In this document: positions 41,500 to 50,485 of the stretch, piece by piece
Numbering within the stretch: position 1 is the first letter of the stretch
How the letters are laid out: each line of letters begins with the position of its first letter
Origin: DSVZ01 sp037439785
Lineage (GTDB): Bacteria; Verrucomicrobiota; Verrucomicrobiia; Limisphaerales; J093
Direction: 5' to 3'
NCBI GenBank assembly: GCA_037439785.1
Contig: JBBIVJ010000004.1
Span: forward strand, 91,703 to 155,702
Length of the DNA: 64,000 bases
Position numbers and translations under genes: made by a program
Notes under the pieces: generated by a model
What the model was told of the DNA's origin: nothing
Database searches by the model: none
The model's input: the letters and a program-made list of their open reading frames with translations, nothing else

Positions 41500-44400
41500 T
41501 CATTGCACCATACGGTAGAAGCGACTGCCGCCCGGCGGAGGTGTCTCCTGGTACTGCACCAGACCGGTCGGGCCGGCCACCACGTCGGCCACGCGCGTCC
41601 AGGGGCCTTCCACAGCCGGGGCGACCTCGATGTGGTAGGTCCGCCCCGGGATGCCCACGAAGCGCACGCGCACTTCGCCACCGGGCAGCAGTTGGATGGG
41701 CAGCTGGTTGGCCGCGGGCGGAGGTTCGGCCTCGATGAGCACATGCACGGTGCCGGTGGCGGTCGAGCCGTCGCCGGCCCGGACCTCATAGGTGAAGGTG
41801 TCCGGCGCGTCGGGTCCGGCCGGCGGCGTGTAGCGGTACCAGTCGCCGCCGAGGTCCGTGAGGGTGCCGCCGCCGGTGCTGGTGGCGGCCACGGAGACCA
41901 GGCTCAGCGGCGCGCTGCCCTGGTCGTTGCGGATCAGGAAAGCACCGGAGAACCGCATGCCCAACCCCGCGCGGCGCACGACCACATCGTCCACCGCCAG
42001 GGCGGCCAGGTTGGCGTAGGCGGTGATCGGCGTCAGCAGGAAGCCCACGGGGTTTTCACCGGGGCGGGTCATTTCTCCCACGATTTGCCCCCCGTCGTTC
42101 AGGCCTTGCGCCAGGCGGAGCACGTGGCCACCGGTGCCGCCCAGCACGAGGTCGTTGAGGTCGTAAAGCTCGAAGTCGTTCAAGGCCGCCGGCGTTCCCC
42201 CGGGGGACGTGCTGCGACTGCGGATCAGGGCGGCGCGCTGGCCGTCCGGGGCATGGTAATAGCCCACCATCTCGCGCCGGTTGTTGAGGGCGTCCACGTT
42301 GAACGCTTCGCCGTCGGGCACCGCGCTGCGTGGCGGGCGCTCGAGCAGCCTGGTGACGGTACCGTCGGCCCGGATGAGGAAGAGCCGGCTGGAGTTGCCG
42401 GCCCCGTAGCGCCGCGCGACCATGTCGCCCAGGTCGTTGACGTTGTCTATCCAGCCCCACGGCCGGGCCGGCGACAGCGCCAGGTCGGGGCTGAGGGTGT
42501 CCATCGCCGTGCGCAGGCCCGGCCGGGCGGGGTCGAAAAACCAGCCGGTGGTCTGGCTGGGGATGTTGTTGGCTTCCTCGAAGTGCGTGTGTCCCACGAT
42601 GACGCCGGCATTGTTGAGGTCCAACACCGTGGCCCAACCGCGGTCCACCGCTGCGCCGAGCGGGGTCGTGCCCGTGAGCGGGCCGAGCGGTTCCCAGATG
42701 CCCGCCGTGGTATAACGGTAGGCGAAACGGGGCGGGCCGAACGAGCCGCTGGCGCCGTCGGTGGCGGCCACGACACCGGCATCGTTGATGTGGGCAAAGT
42801 CCAAGAAGGCGCCAGCAGGACCGCCCAGAAGATCAAAGGCGCCGGGGGGGTAGGGCGGCGCCCAGCGCACCACGCCATTTGCCGCGCCCGAGTCGAAGGG
42901 GAAACTGCCCGCGACCTGTCCGTGGTTGTTGAGAGACCAGGCCCAGTTGAACGGGCTGCCCGGCGGGGTCATCCGCGTGGGGACGGCGTTTTGCCAGACC
43001 AAGGTTGAAACGTTGCCCGCTGAGTGGCTATGTCCGACCACCACGCCGGCGTTGTTAATGGCAGTCGCTGACGCAAACCCGCCCGCCTCCACCGGCGGCA
43101 GGACCGTCAGGTGGTAGTACAGCACGGACACCGTCACCTGCGCCTGGCTGCTGGTGGTGTAGTAGGGGTCCGAGACCTCGACCCGGTAAAGGCCGTGGTC
43201 CGACGTGGTGACGTTGCTGCGCTGGAAAGTGACACCGCCGGTTTGGACCAGCACGCTGTTGTGATACCAGCGGTAGGTCAGCGGGCCGTTGCTGCTGGTG
43301 GCCGCCACCTCCAAGGACAAGTTGTCGCCCGGCGAAAGCTGTTGCGGCTGGAGCGGCTGGGTGATCTGCGGGCGCGGCCCGGTCACCGTCACCGTCACGA
43401 TGTCGCTGGTCGTCGTGCCGAACTCGTTGCTGACCTCGACATAATACTGCCCGGCGTCGCCGGCGGCGATGGCAGGGAAGGTCAGCACGTCGTTGGTCTG
43501 CCCCGCCAGCGCACCCGTGCCGACCTTGAACCACTGGTAGGTCACCGGCCCCGGGCTGGTGGCAGTGACGGACAGCCCGCCCGACTCGCCGGCCGGCAGG
43601 GCCAGGTTCACCGGCTCCTGTGTGATTTCCGGCGGCAGGGCCGGGGTGAACTCGATCCGGTCCAGCCAGACCGTGACGCCGTTGACGACCGGCAACGCCT
43701 CGAACTGCACTTCCGAGAAACGGCCGCCCAGCAAAACGTCGCAGGCGGTCCACGTTTCGCCGCTGGCGCCGGAGGCGACGCCGGCGGGGGTCAAAGCGGT
43801 CAGCGCGCCGTTCACGCCCACGAAAAGGACATCCTCGAGATTCGCACCCTCGGCCCGCGCCCAGAAGCGCAGCCGCGTGGGGCCGGGACTGCCGGAGTCG
43901 TATTCCATCACCACTGCGGCGAGCTCGCCGGCGTTGAGGGTGGGAGTGCGGGCGGAACTCTCCGCGCCCGGCGCCACACCGTCCTGGCGGGTCCGGTACC
44001 ACGCGCGAATCGGGTGAAAGTTTCCGTCGGCAAGCGAAAGGGGGGTGTAGGACCAGGGCAAACTCGGCTGCCCGACGGTGGTGGCCAGGTTGATCCGGCT
44101 GCCGAAGTCCCCGTCCACCGAGATGACCGCGTCGTCGCTGGCCGCGGTGCGGGCGGCAGCATCGGTGATTTCGATCCAGTAAGCGCCCGGCGTGGTGGCG
44201 TCCGCGAAGACGGTGAAGTCATACGTGGTGGCGATCTCGTCCAGCGCCTCCTGGAGCGGCGTGGGGGCGTCGTCCCGGAACAGGCGGTAATCGAACGGGC
44301 CGGTGCCCGTGACCGCGACGGACAGGGTAACCGTATCGCCCCAGGAATAGTTTCCACCCGCGGGCTGGCTGGTGATGACCGGTCCGCCGCCACCGCCGAG

Positions 44401-46119
44401 TACGGTGAATTGATCAAGCCAGACGGCCGGGGTCCAGGACTGCGTCTGCCATTCGAGCTCGTGCCAGCCGGCGCCCACGGACACGTTCACCTCCTGCCAG
44501 CCGGAATCGGTGCCGGGCGACGAAAGCGTCGCCGCCACGGCACCGTCCACGCTGAAGTCCAGGTCGCCGTCCTCGACCCGCCACCAGAAGGTGACCATCG
44601 CCGGGCCCCTGACCGCCGTGCGCAGCGGGGTGGGGTCGGCGTTGAGCAACGCCACGGCATCGGTGCCGTCGTGGGTTTCGGTGGTCTGGCGCTGCCATCC
44701 CGTGGAGCCGGTGTATGGGTAACGCCAGCCCACCTCGGCATTGTCCAGGCCGTCGGCGAGGCCGACGCCCTCGCCCACCTGCACGACCATCGGCGCGGAG
44801 ACCACCTCGCCCAGCCCGTTGGCGCTGCGAAAGACATACACCCCGGGCGTGGCCGACGGGTCGCCCGACAGGTTGAGCCCGCCACTGCCGCCCACGACCC
44901 CGGTGTGGCTCTCGATCACCACCCCATCCTTCCGCCACTCGGTGTCGAACGGCGGCGTGCCGGTCACCTCAACCTGAAGGAAGTCGAAACCGAACTCGAC
45001 CTGATCCACGTTGCCCGACTGGGACACCAGGGTCGGCGGGTCGTTGCCCAAAACGATGCTCAGCGCACCACTTTCCCGGGTGCCCAGGGCGTTGGTGACT
45101 TCCACGGTGTAACTGCCCTCGTCCGCCGCGGAGAAGCCGGTGATTTCGAGGGTCGGATCGCTCTTCCCCGTCAGCGCTGTGCCGTCCTTCTTCCACTGGT
45201 ACGTGAACGGGGCCGTGCCGCGCGGCCGGGCCGTGAGCCGGACCGTGGCGCCGGGCCAGGCTGACGCAGGACCGTCAATCCAGATCGAATGCGGCGCGGC
45301 GGGGACCACCGTGACGGTGAACGTGCGGGTCACGGAGCCAAGCGCATTCGAGGCGGTGACCGTCCACACGCCGCTGCGCGCAGGCGTGGCTTCGTAGCCG
45401 CCGAACACCCAGCCCGAGAGGCGCGGGGCGGTCCCGGGAGCTTCCAACGTGATCGAGGTGGTCCACGTCAGTCCGGCGGGGACGGCCCCCAGCGTCATCG
45501 GTTTTTCACCGAGCAACGCGATGGGCGGCTGGATCGTGTACCCCTCGCCCACGGTCAGCTCCGGCGGAGGGTCGGGCAGAAACTGCGGCGCGCCGGTGGT
45601 CGGGGCGAAGGCCACCTCGTCCACGTAGAGGCGGTTGTCCGGCTCGGTGCCGCCCGTGTCGGTGTTGAACCAACTGAACTCGAGGCTGGCCGGGCCGGGC
45701 GGGAAATCCACCGCCACCGGCTGCCACACGCCGCCCGGCAGGAAGAGGCCCATGTTGCTGCCGTTGGCGATGATCGAAGAGGGGTTCTGCTCATACGCCC
45801 GCCCGTGCCGCCGCCAGAACGTCACCGTGCCCGGCCCGGTGAAGCTGTCCGTGCGCAGCCGGCTGGTGCCGTACAGCGGCGGCATGCCCGAACGGGCAGC
45901 GTCCACACCGTCATGGGTGACGCTGGTCTGGCCGGTCCATTCGCCGCCGACGGCGGGATTGCCGAAGCCATCCGTGGCGGACGTGGTCCACGTCCAGCCC
46001 GGTGGCGAGTCCAGGGCCTCGTCGAGGCTTTGGGCGAACGAGGCGAGCGGGAGCAGCCCGATGGCCACCCGGGCGACCCGAAGGGTGCGCACGCAGAGAG
46101 GGGAAAACGACAGCTTCAT
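41500..46119 (-). CDS. Giant secreted multidomain protein (Ig-like, HAF-type and cadherin-like repeats)
   Basis: A 1539-residue exported protein. The signal region (VARVAIGLLPLASFAQS) is followed by lectin/MAM-like modules (TGPGTVTFWRRHGRAYEQNP; RGPAMVTFWWRVEDGDLDF), several Ig-like domains (APFTYQWKKDGTAL to DEGSYTVEVTNALG; PVTYQWFKVGTGAL; TYRWYHNSVLVQ), and about six HAF-type motifs (INNAGVVVGHS, LNNHGQVAGSF, LNNAGVIVGHTH, LNDGGQIVGEM). A cadherin/VCBS-like domain (TPPAGPDAPDTFTYEVRAGD) and a fibronectin-like tail ending SRFYRMVQ complete it. It is probably an adhesin or surface structural protein. It follows the WD40 kinase of module 2 on the same strand, as the LRR_5 gene follows the kinase in module 1. 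Confidence 0.85.
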   Translation of the reverse strand: MKLSFSPLCVRTLRVARVAIGLLPLASFAQSLDEALDSPPGWTWTTSATDGFGNPAVGGEWTGQTSVTHDGVDAARSGMPPLYGTSRLRTDSFTGPGTVTFWRRHGRAYEQNPSSIIANGSNMGLFLPGGVWQPVAVDFPPGPASLEFSWFNTDTGGTEPDNRLYVDEVAFAPTTGAPQFLPDPPPELTVGEGYTIQPPIALLGEKPMTLGAVPAGLTWTTSITLEAPGTAPRLSGWVFGGYEATPARSGVWTVTASNALGSVTRTFTVTVVPAAPHSIWIDGPASAWPGATVRLTARPRGTAPFTYQWKKDGTALTGKSDPTLEITGFSAADEGSYTVEVTNALGTRESGALSIVLGNDPPTLVSQSGNVDQVEFGFDFLQVEVTGTPPFDTEWRKDGVVIESHTGVVGGSGGLNLSGDPSATPGVYVFRSANGLGEVVSAPMVVQVGEGVGLADGLDNAEVGWRYPYTGSTGWQRQTTETHDGTDAVALLNADPTPLRTAVRGPAMVTFWWRVEDGDLDFSVDGAVAATLSSPGTDSGWQEVNVSVGAGWHELEWQTQSWTPAVWLDQFTVLGGGGGPVITSQPAGGNYSWGDTVTLSVAVTGTGPFDYRLFRDDAPTPLQEALDEIATTYDFTVFADATTPGAYWIEITDAAARTAASDDAVISVDGDFGSRINLATTVGQPSLPWSYTPLSLADGNFHPIRAWYRTRQDGVAPGAESSARTPTLNAGELAAVVMEYDSGSPGPTRLRFWARAEGANLEDVLFVGVNGALTALTPAGVASGASGETWTACDVLLGGRFSEVQFEALPVVNGVTVWLDRIEFTPALPPEITQEPVNLALPAGESGGLSVTATSPGPVTYQWFKVGTGALAGQTNDVLTFPAIAAGDAGQYYVEVSNEFGTTTSDIVTVTVTGPRPQITQPLQPQQLSPGDNLSLEVAATSSNGPLTYRWYHNSVLVQTGGVTFQRSNVTTSDHGLYRVEVSDPYYTTSSQAQVTVSVLYYHLTVLPPVEAGGFASATAINNAGVVVGHSHSAGNVSTLVWQNAVPTRMTPPGSPFNWAWSLNNHGQVAGSFPFDSGAANGVVRWAPPYPPGAFDLLGGPAGAFLDFAHINDAGVVAATDGASGSFGPPRFAYRYTTAGIWEPLGPLTGTTPLGAAVDRGWATVLDLNNAGVIVGHTHFEEANNIPSQTTGWFFDPARPGLRTAMDTLSPDLALSPARPWGWIDNVNDLGDMVARRYGAGNSSRLFLIRADGTVTRLLERPPRSAVPDGEAFNVDALNNRREMVGYYHAPDGQRAALIRSRSTSPGGTPAALNDFELYDLNDLVLGGTGGHVLRLAQGLNDGGQIVGEMTRPGENPVGFLLTPITAYANLAALAVDDVVVRRAGLGMRFSGAFLIRNDQGSAPLSLVSVAATSTGGGTLTDLGGDWYRYTPPAGPDAPDTFTYEVRAGDGSTATGTVHVLIEAEPPPAANQLPIQLLPGGEVRVRFVGIPGRTYHIEVAPAVEGPWTRVADVVAGPTGLVQYQETPPPGGSRFYRMVQ

Positions 46120-46236
46120 GCGTTTGTCGGGCCTTACGGGTTTTGGCGGGGGAACGTTACAGGCCGGGGCGAGATTCCCGAAAAGAAGCCCGGGCCGGAG
46201 GACGCCGGGGTCCGACCGTGTGCCGGACGCGGTTGC

Positions 46237-49200
46237 CTACCAATCCAGCCCCAGCGCCTTCAGGCGCTTTCGCAGCACGGCGAGGTTCCAGAGGTCCACG
46301 CCGGTTTTTTCGCCGGGCACGGCCAGCCAGCGGCCGTCCGGACTGAAGGCGGGCCCCCGGACCAGGGGCGGGGCGGGCAGTGCGGCCATTTCTTCCCAGG
46401 TGCCGGCAGCCAGCAGGCGCACGGCACCATCGTTTTCGTGCACCAGCAGCAGGGCGCCGTCCGGGCTCCACGCCGCCTGGGGATGATTGACCGAATGGCG
46501 CGGCAGCTCGCGGACCGGGCGGCCGGTCTCGCCATCATAAATGACCAGCCGCAGGCGGTCGCCGGCGATCAACCAGCGGCCGTCCGGGCTGAGTTGGAGG
46601 ATGGCCCAATGCGGGCCGGACCAGGTGTGTCGGCGTCGCAGCGGCTCCAGGTCCCAAAGCGTCGCCCCGCCGGCCCGGGCGCTGGCCGCCAGGCGGCGTT
46701 CGTAGCGGGCCAGGTCCACGCGCTCGAAGCCGGCCTCCGCCACCTGCTGCCACGCCCCTCCGGTGGCGGGCGCGCCCAGCCACACCGCGCCCCGGTCTTG
46801 CGTGACCACCGCCAGCCTCTGGCCGTCGGCACTGACGGCATAATCTCTCACCGGCCCCGGGGCGGGCGGGCCGTAGGGGGACGGCACGTTGTACTCGAGG
46901 CGGCCGTCGGCATGGGTTCGCCGCGACTGGAGCTGAAGCCCCGCGTCCCACGCCGTCACCAGTCCGCCGCCGGGCACCGCGCCCAGCCGGTGCAGGAGCG
47001 TCTCGCGCTGGCACTGACCGAAGGACGGTCCGCCTGCCGACCAAACCATGAGGCAATCGGTCCCCACCCCGGCCAGCAGACCGGTCGCGGTGAAGGCCAC
47101 GGTCCAAAGATCGCGATGCCGTTCGGGGCCCGCCGCAGCCGCGGGCGGTTCAAGCCTTTGGAGGACCCCTTCGTCCACCACCTCGAAGCCGTGCCAGACC
47201 TTATCGGCCCACAACTGAAACAGCAGGCGCCGGCCGTCCGGGCTTACGCGCAGTTGGTTGCCGGCCAGCGGCAGGCGCAGAACCGGTTGCTGCCGGGCCA
47301 CGTCCCAGACCACGGTTTCGTTGTCCCACGACTGCGTGACCAGCCAGCGTCCGCGCCCCTCGTACACCGCCCGCACCACCGCCGATTGATGCCCGGAGAG
47401 CAAGCCCGCCGCCGTGCCCGTGTTGGCATTCCAAAGTTGCACGTCCCGGCTGCGCGACCAGGTCGCGAGCTGCACGCCGTCCGGATGCCAGACCAATCCC
47501 TCGATCGGCAGGCCCGTTTCCCAGGTGCGTTCGACCTGGCCGGTGCGCAGCTCGGTCAGCGTCACCCGCCCGCCCGTGTGCCGGGCAAAGCGGCTTCCGT
47601 CCGGACTGAATTGAATGAAGGCCAACCAACCCTGTCCTTCGAGCCGGTGTGCCTCGGCCAGCGTGTCCCGGTCGTAAAAACGCAGCGTGCCATCCGCGGC
47701 ATCCACCGCCAACCACCGCGTACCCGGCACCTGGCGCCCTTCACGGGCGCCCCGCGGCAAGGGCAGCCGGCGGGGACGGCTCGCCGGGGAGTCCGCCGCA
47801 CCCGCCGCCGTGCCGGCACGGGCCTCGGCAGGAGAGGGTTGTGCCGCCAGGCGCCAGACCCACAGCTCGTGGGTGAGGTACGAAGCCCCGAATTCCTCGC
47901 CGTCGGAACTGAAACCGAACTGGTGGGGCAATCCCCGGTCGCCGGCCGGCAACCAGGACAGCAGGCGGTCATCGGCCAGGTCATGAATGTGGAAGTTGCC
48001 CGTGGCATCATTCGTGGCGTAGCGGCGCAGGGCGGCGTCAAACGCGACGCTTCGGCCGCCCAAATTCAGCGTCCGCCACGGGCGCAGTTCGGGCAGGGCC
48101 AGCGCCGCGATGGCCTCGCAGCGGGCATCCGCCCCGGGCCGCAGCCGCACCGCGTCGGTGATCGCGGCCAGGGCGGCATCGTGCTGGCCGGGCCGCCCGC
48201 TCAACCGCAACGCCTGCGCCCGCGCCAGCAACGCCTCGCGCAACTGACCGCGCCGTTCGGCCCCGGCGCGCTCGGCGGCCAGCCGACTGCGCTGGATCGA
48301 GACCGCCGCCCACGGCCCGCCGATGGCCAGCGTGAGCAGCAAGGCTGCGGAAGCAGTCAGCGCGGTCGCCAGGGCGGGGTGCCGCCGGCACCAGCGCCAG
48401 GCGCGTTCGAGGGGCGTGACCGGTCGGGCCAGGACCGGCTCACCGGCCAGCCAACGTGCGAGGTCCCCGGCGAGGTCCCGGGCGCGGGCGTAGCGAGCGC
48501 GGGGTTCTGGGCGGAGCGCTTTCAGGCAGATGGTCTCGAGGTCGGCGGGCACGCCGGGGCGCAAGCGGCGCGGTGGGATCACTTCCGCTTCGAGCACCAG
48601 CCGCAGGACCCCCACGGGGGATTCGCCCTCGAAGGGCGGACGACCGGTTAACAGGTGATAAAGTATGGCCCCCAGTCCGTACACGTCCGTCGTCGGACCC
48701 GCCGCCCGGCGCCGGCCCGCGGCCTGTTCCGGGGCCATGTAATGCGGGGAGCCCAGCACCTGATGGCTGAGGGTGAGCGTGAACGCGGCGTCGTGCTGGA
48801 TCCATTTGGCCAGGCCAAAGTCCGCGAGGTGGGGCACCCCGGCTTCGTCCACCAACACATTGGCGGGCTTCAAATCCAGGTGCAGCACGCCGTGGTCGTG
48901 CGCCACCTGCACGGCCCCGGCCAGCGTGCAAACCCATGCGGCGGCCTGACGCGCAGAGACGGGGCCTTCGGCCAGAATGTCGCCCAGGTCCCGCCCGGCC
49001 ACGTAGTCCATCGTGTAGTACGGCTCACCGGCCACCTCTCCGACCTCGTGAATCGTCACCAGGTTGGGATGCCGCACCGCGGCCATGGCCCGCGCCTCGG
49101 CCTCGAACCGCGCGCGCGCTTCCGGCCCGGCTTGCGCCGCGCCGCGGAGCACCTTGAGCGCCACCACCCGACCCAGGCCGGGGTCGCGGGCGCGGAAAAC

Positions 49201-49449
49201 CAGACCCTGCCCGCCCCGGCCCAGTTCCGCCAGCAGCTCGAAGCGGCCAAAACGGCGTGGTTCCCCGGGGGTGCTCTCTTCCGGGCCGGCCTCCGGTGGC
49301 GGGCCCGGCTCCACATCGTCGGCTTCCCCATCCTCCGGCGGCACCGCCGTGCGCAACAGGCACGCCGGGCAGAGATGCCATCGCCACGCCGCCGGCAGTG
49401 AAAGCTGACAGCGCGGGCACGTGCCCGGCCCTGGAGCTTCCCGGGTCAT
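46237..49449 (-). CDS. Zinc-ribbon Ser/Thr protein kinase with WD40-like sensor domain (module 2)
   Basis: A 1070-residue transmembrane kinase. A zinc ribbon at residues 11-31 (CPRCQ, CPACLL) precedes the kinase domain at about 70-330: ELGRGGQGLVFRA, Lys about 99, catalytic loop HLDLKPANVLV (about 190) and DFG (about 210). HRD is replaced by HLD, so it is non-RD. A membrane helix (about 358-382) is followed by about 690 residues of WD40-like repeats with phrases such as FSPDGSRFA, WHPDGVQLATWSRSRDVQLW, LSPDGRWLIAGD and FSPDGRWLAVPG. The ATG at 49449 has a clear ribosome site (ggtgggtgag) just upstream. It is the counterpart of the FG-GAP kinase at 30163 and follows its sigma gene by 56 bp. 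Confidence 0.9.
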   Translation of the reverse strand: MTREAPGPGTCPRCQLSLPAAWRWHLCPACLLRTAVPPEDGEADDVEPGPPPEAGPEESTPGEPRRFGRFELLAELGRGGQGLVFRARDPGLGRVVALKVLRGAAQAGPEARARFEAEARAMAAVRHPNLVTIHEVGEVAGEPYYTMDYVAGRDLGDILAEGPVSARQAAAWVCTLAGAVQVAHDHGVLHLDLKPANVLVDEAGVPHLADFGLAKWIQHDAAFTLTLSHQVLGSPHYMAPEQAAGRRRAAGPTTDVYGLGAILYHLLTGRPPFEGESPVGVLRLVLEAEVIPPRRLRPGVPADLETICLKALRPEPRARYARARDLAGDLARWLAGEPVLARPVTPLERAWRWCRRHPALATALTASAALLLTLAIGGPWAAVSIQRSRLAAERAGAERRGQLREALLARAQALRLSGRPGQHDAALAAITDAVRLRPGADARCEAIAALALPELRPWRTLNLGGRSVAFDAALRRYATNDATGNFHIHDLADDRLLSWLPAGDRGLPHQFGFSSDGEEFGASYLTHELWVWRLAAQPSPAEARAGTAAGAADSPASRPRRLPLPRGAREGRQVPGTRWLAVDAADGTLRFYDRDTLAEAHRLEGQGWLAFIQFSPDGSRFARHTGGRVTLTELRTGQVERTWETGLPIEGLVWHPDGVQLATWSRSRDVQLWNANTGTAAGLLSGHQSAVVRAVYEGRGRWLVTQSWDNETVVWDVARQQPVLRLPLAGNQLRVSPDGRRLLFQLWADKVWHGFEVVDEGVLQRLEPPAAAAGPERHRDLWTVAFTATGLLAGVGTDCLMVWSAGGPSFGQCQRETLLHRLGAVPGGGLVTAWDAGLQLQSRRTHADGRLEYNVPSPYGPPAPGPVRDYAVSADGQRLAVVTQDRGAVWLGAPATGGAWQQVAEAGFERVDLARYERRLAASARAGGATLWDLEPLRRRHTWSGPHWAILQLSPDGRWLIAGDRLRLVIYDGETGRPVRELPRHSVNHPQAAWSPDGALLLVHENDGAVRLLAAGTWEEMAALPAPPLVRGPAFSPDGRWLAVPGEKTGVDLWNLAVLRKRLKALGLDW

Positions 49450-49505
49450 GCGCTCACCCACCTTACGGAAAAGCGGGCCGCCGTGTTACACGCGCGGGTC
49501 ACGGT

Positions 49506-50252
49506 TCAGCCGGCGAAGATGGACAACAGGTGCCGCAGTTCGGCGTCCACCCCGGCCGGGTCAGCCAGGGTCTCGGCCACCTGCTGGCGCAAGATCGCAC
49601 CAAAACGCCGACGCAGCCGGTGAACCGCGACTCGGGCCGCGGTTTCGGTCAGCCCGAGCGCCGCCCCCGCCCGGGCGATGGTTTCCCCGCTCTCACCCCA
49701 GACGTGGTCCTTCAGACCGTCGAAGAGGGCCTCTCGACCGCGCGCGGCGTATTCGGCACGCAGCGCCGTCAACGCGCGGTCCAGGACCGCCAGGGCCCAG
49801 GTGCGCTCGTACACTGCATCCGGCGTCAGTTCCGGCGAAGCCAGGGCGCAGTAATCCCGCTCGACCTCGGCCACGTCCAGCGCCAGCGGCGGGCGGGGGC
49901 CCCCGCGCTTGAGGGCGGTGGCACGGGCGTGGGCGTCCGCCGCGAAGTTTCTCAACGCCGCGAGCACGAAGTTGCGGAACCGACCACGTTCCGGGCAGGC
50001 GCAGGCGAGCAGACCGCGCTCGATCAACCGCGCCAGAAAGGCCTGCGTGAGGTCCTCGGCGTCCTGCGGGCTGTGGCCGCTGCGCCGCAGGTAAGCGTAC
50101 AAGGGCGGCCAGTAGGTGTGGCACAACTCCTCGAGGGCCGCCGGCTGGTGCGGCGACCCGGCCTCCGCCGCGGCACAAACCAGGCTCCAGCGCGTGGTGG
50201 CAAAGCACCGCTGCGTGCGGCGCTCCGGGCGGGCGGTGTTGGGCTGACCCAC
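49506..50252 (-). CDS. ECF sigma factor of the kinase-linked type (module 2)
   Basis: A paralog of the sigma factor at 29361: CFATTRWSLVCAA at the N-terminus, LCHTYWPPLYAYLRRSGHSP, DLTQAFLARLIERGLL and GRFRNFVLAALRNF in region 2, and a helix-turn-helix around AGAALGLTETAARVAVHRL in region 4. Length is 248 residues with the GTG at 50252. A GTG at 50270 is an alternative; neither has an ideal ribosome site, and longer frames run into the divergent gene at 50347. The kinase follows 56 bp downstream. The divergent pectate-lyase-fold gene shares the 50253-50346 promoter region and may be a target. Confidence 0.85.
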   Translation of the reverse strand: MGQPNTARPERRTQRCFATTRWSLVCAAAEAGSPHQPAALEELCHTYWPPLYAYLRRSGHSPQDAEDLTQAFLARLIERGLLACACPERGRFRNFVLAALRNFAADAHARATALKRGGPRPPLALDVAEVERDYCALASPELTPDAVYERTWALAVLDRALTALRAEYAARGREALFDGLKDHVWGESGETIARAGAALGLTETAARVAVHRLRRRFGAILRQQVAETLADPAGVDAELRHLLSIFAG

Positions 50253-50302
50253 GGCAGCGCAATGAACCACCTCTGGCCGGGCTGGCAAGTACCAAACCGG
50301 GC

Positions 50303-50485
50303 GGGCCGCGGCTCGACCCCGGCCCGCAACGGGGTAGACTCGGGCCATGCAAATCGCCCCTTGTCCTTCCTCGCGCCGGCCCGGTCGCCTTGTGCTGTTG
50401 CTCTGCGGGGTTGCGCCCCTGTGGGGGATCACGCCGGCCGGCCGCGCGGCTACTTCGATGCTCTGGGGTGAACAGGGCGAACGAT
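50303..50485 (+). repeat. Intact copy of the duplicated gene start (partner of 40613-40835)
   Basis: This stretch covers the upstream region, start codon and first 46 codons of the gene at 50347 and is nearly identical to about 40613-40795. The two copies lie 9.7 kb apart in direct orientation. Because the copied part includes upstream sequence, the duplication also carried the presumed promoter. Confidence 0.8.
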
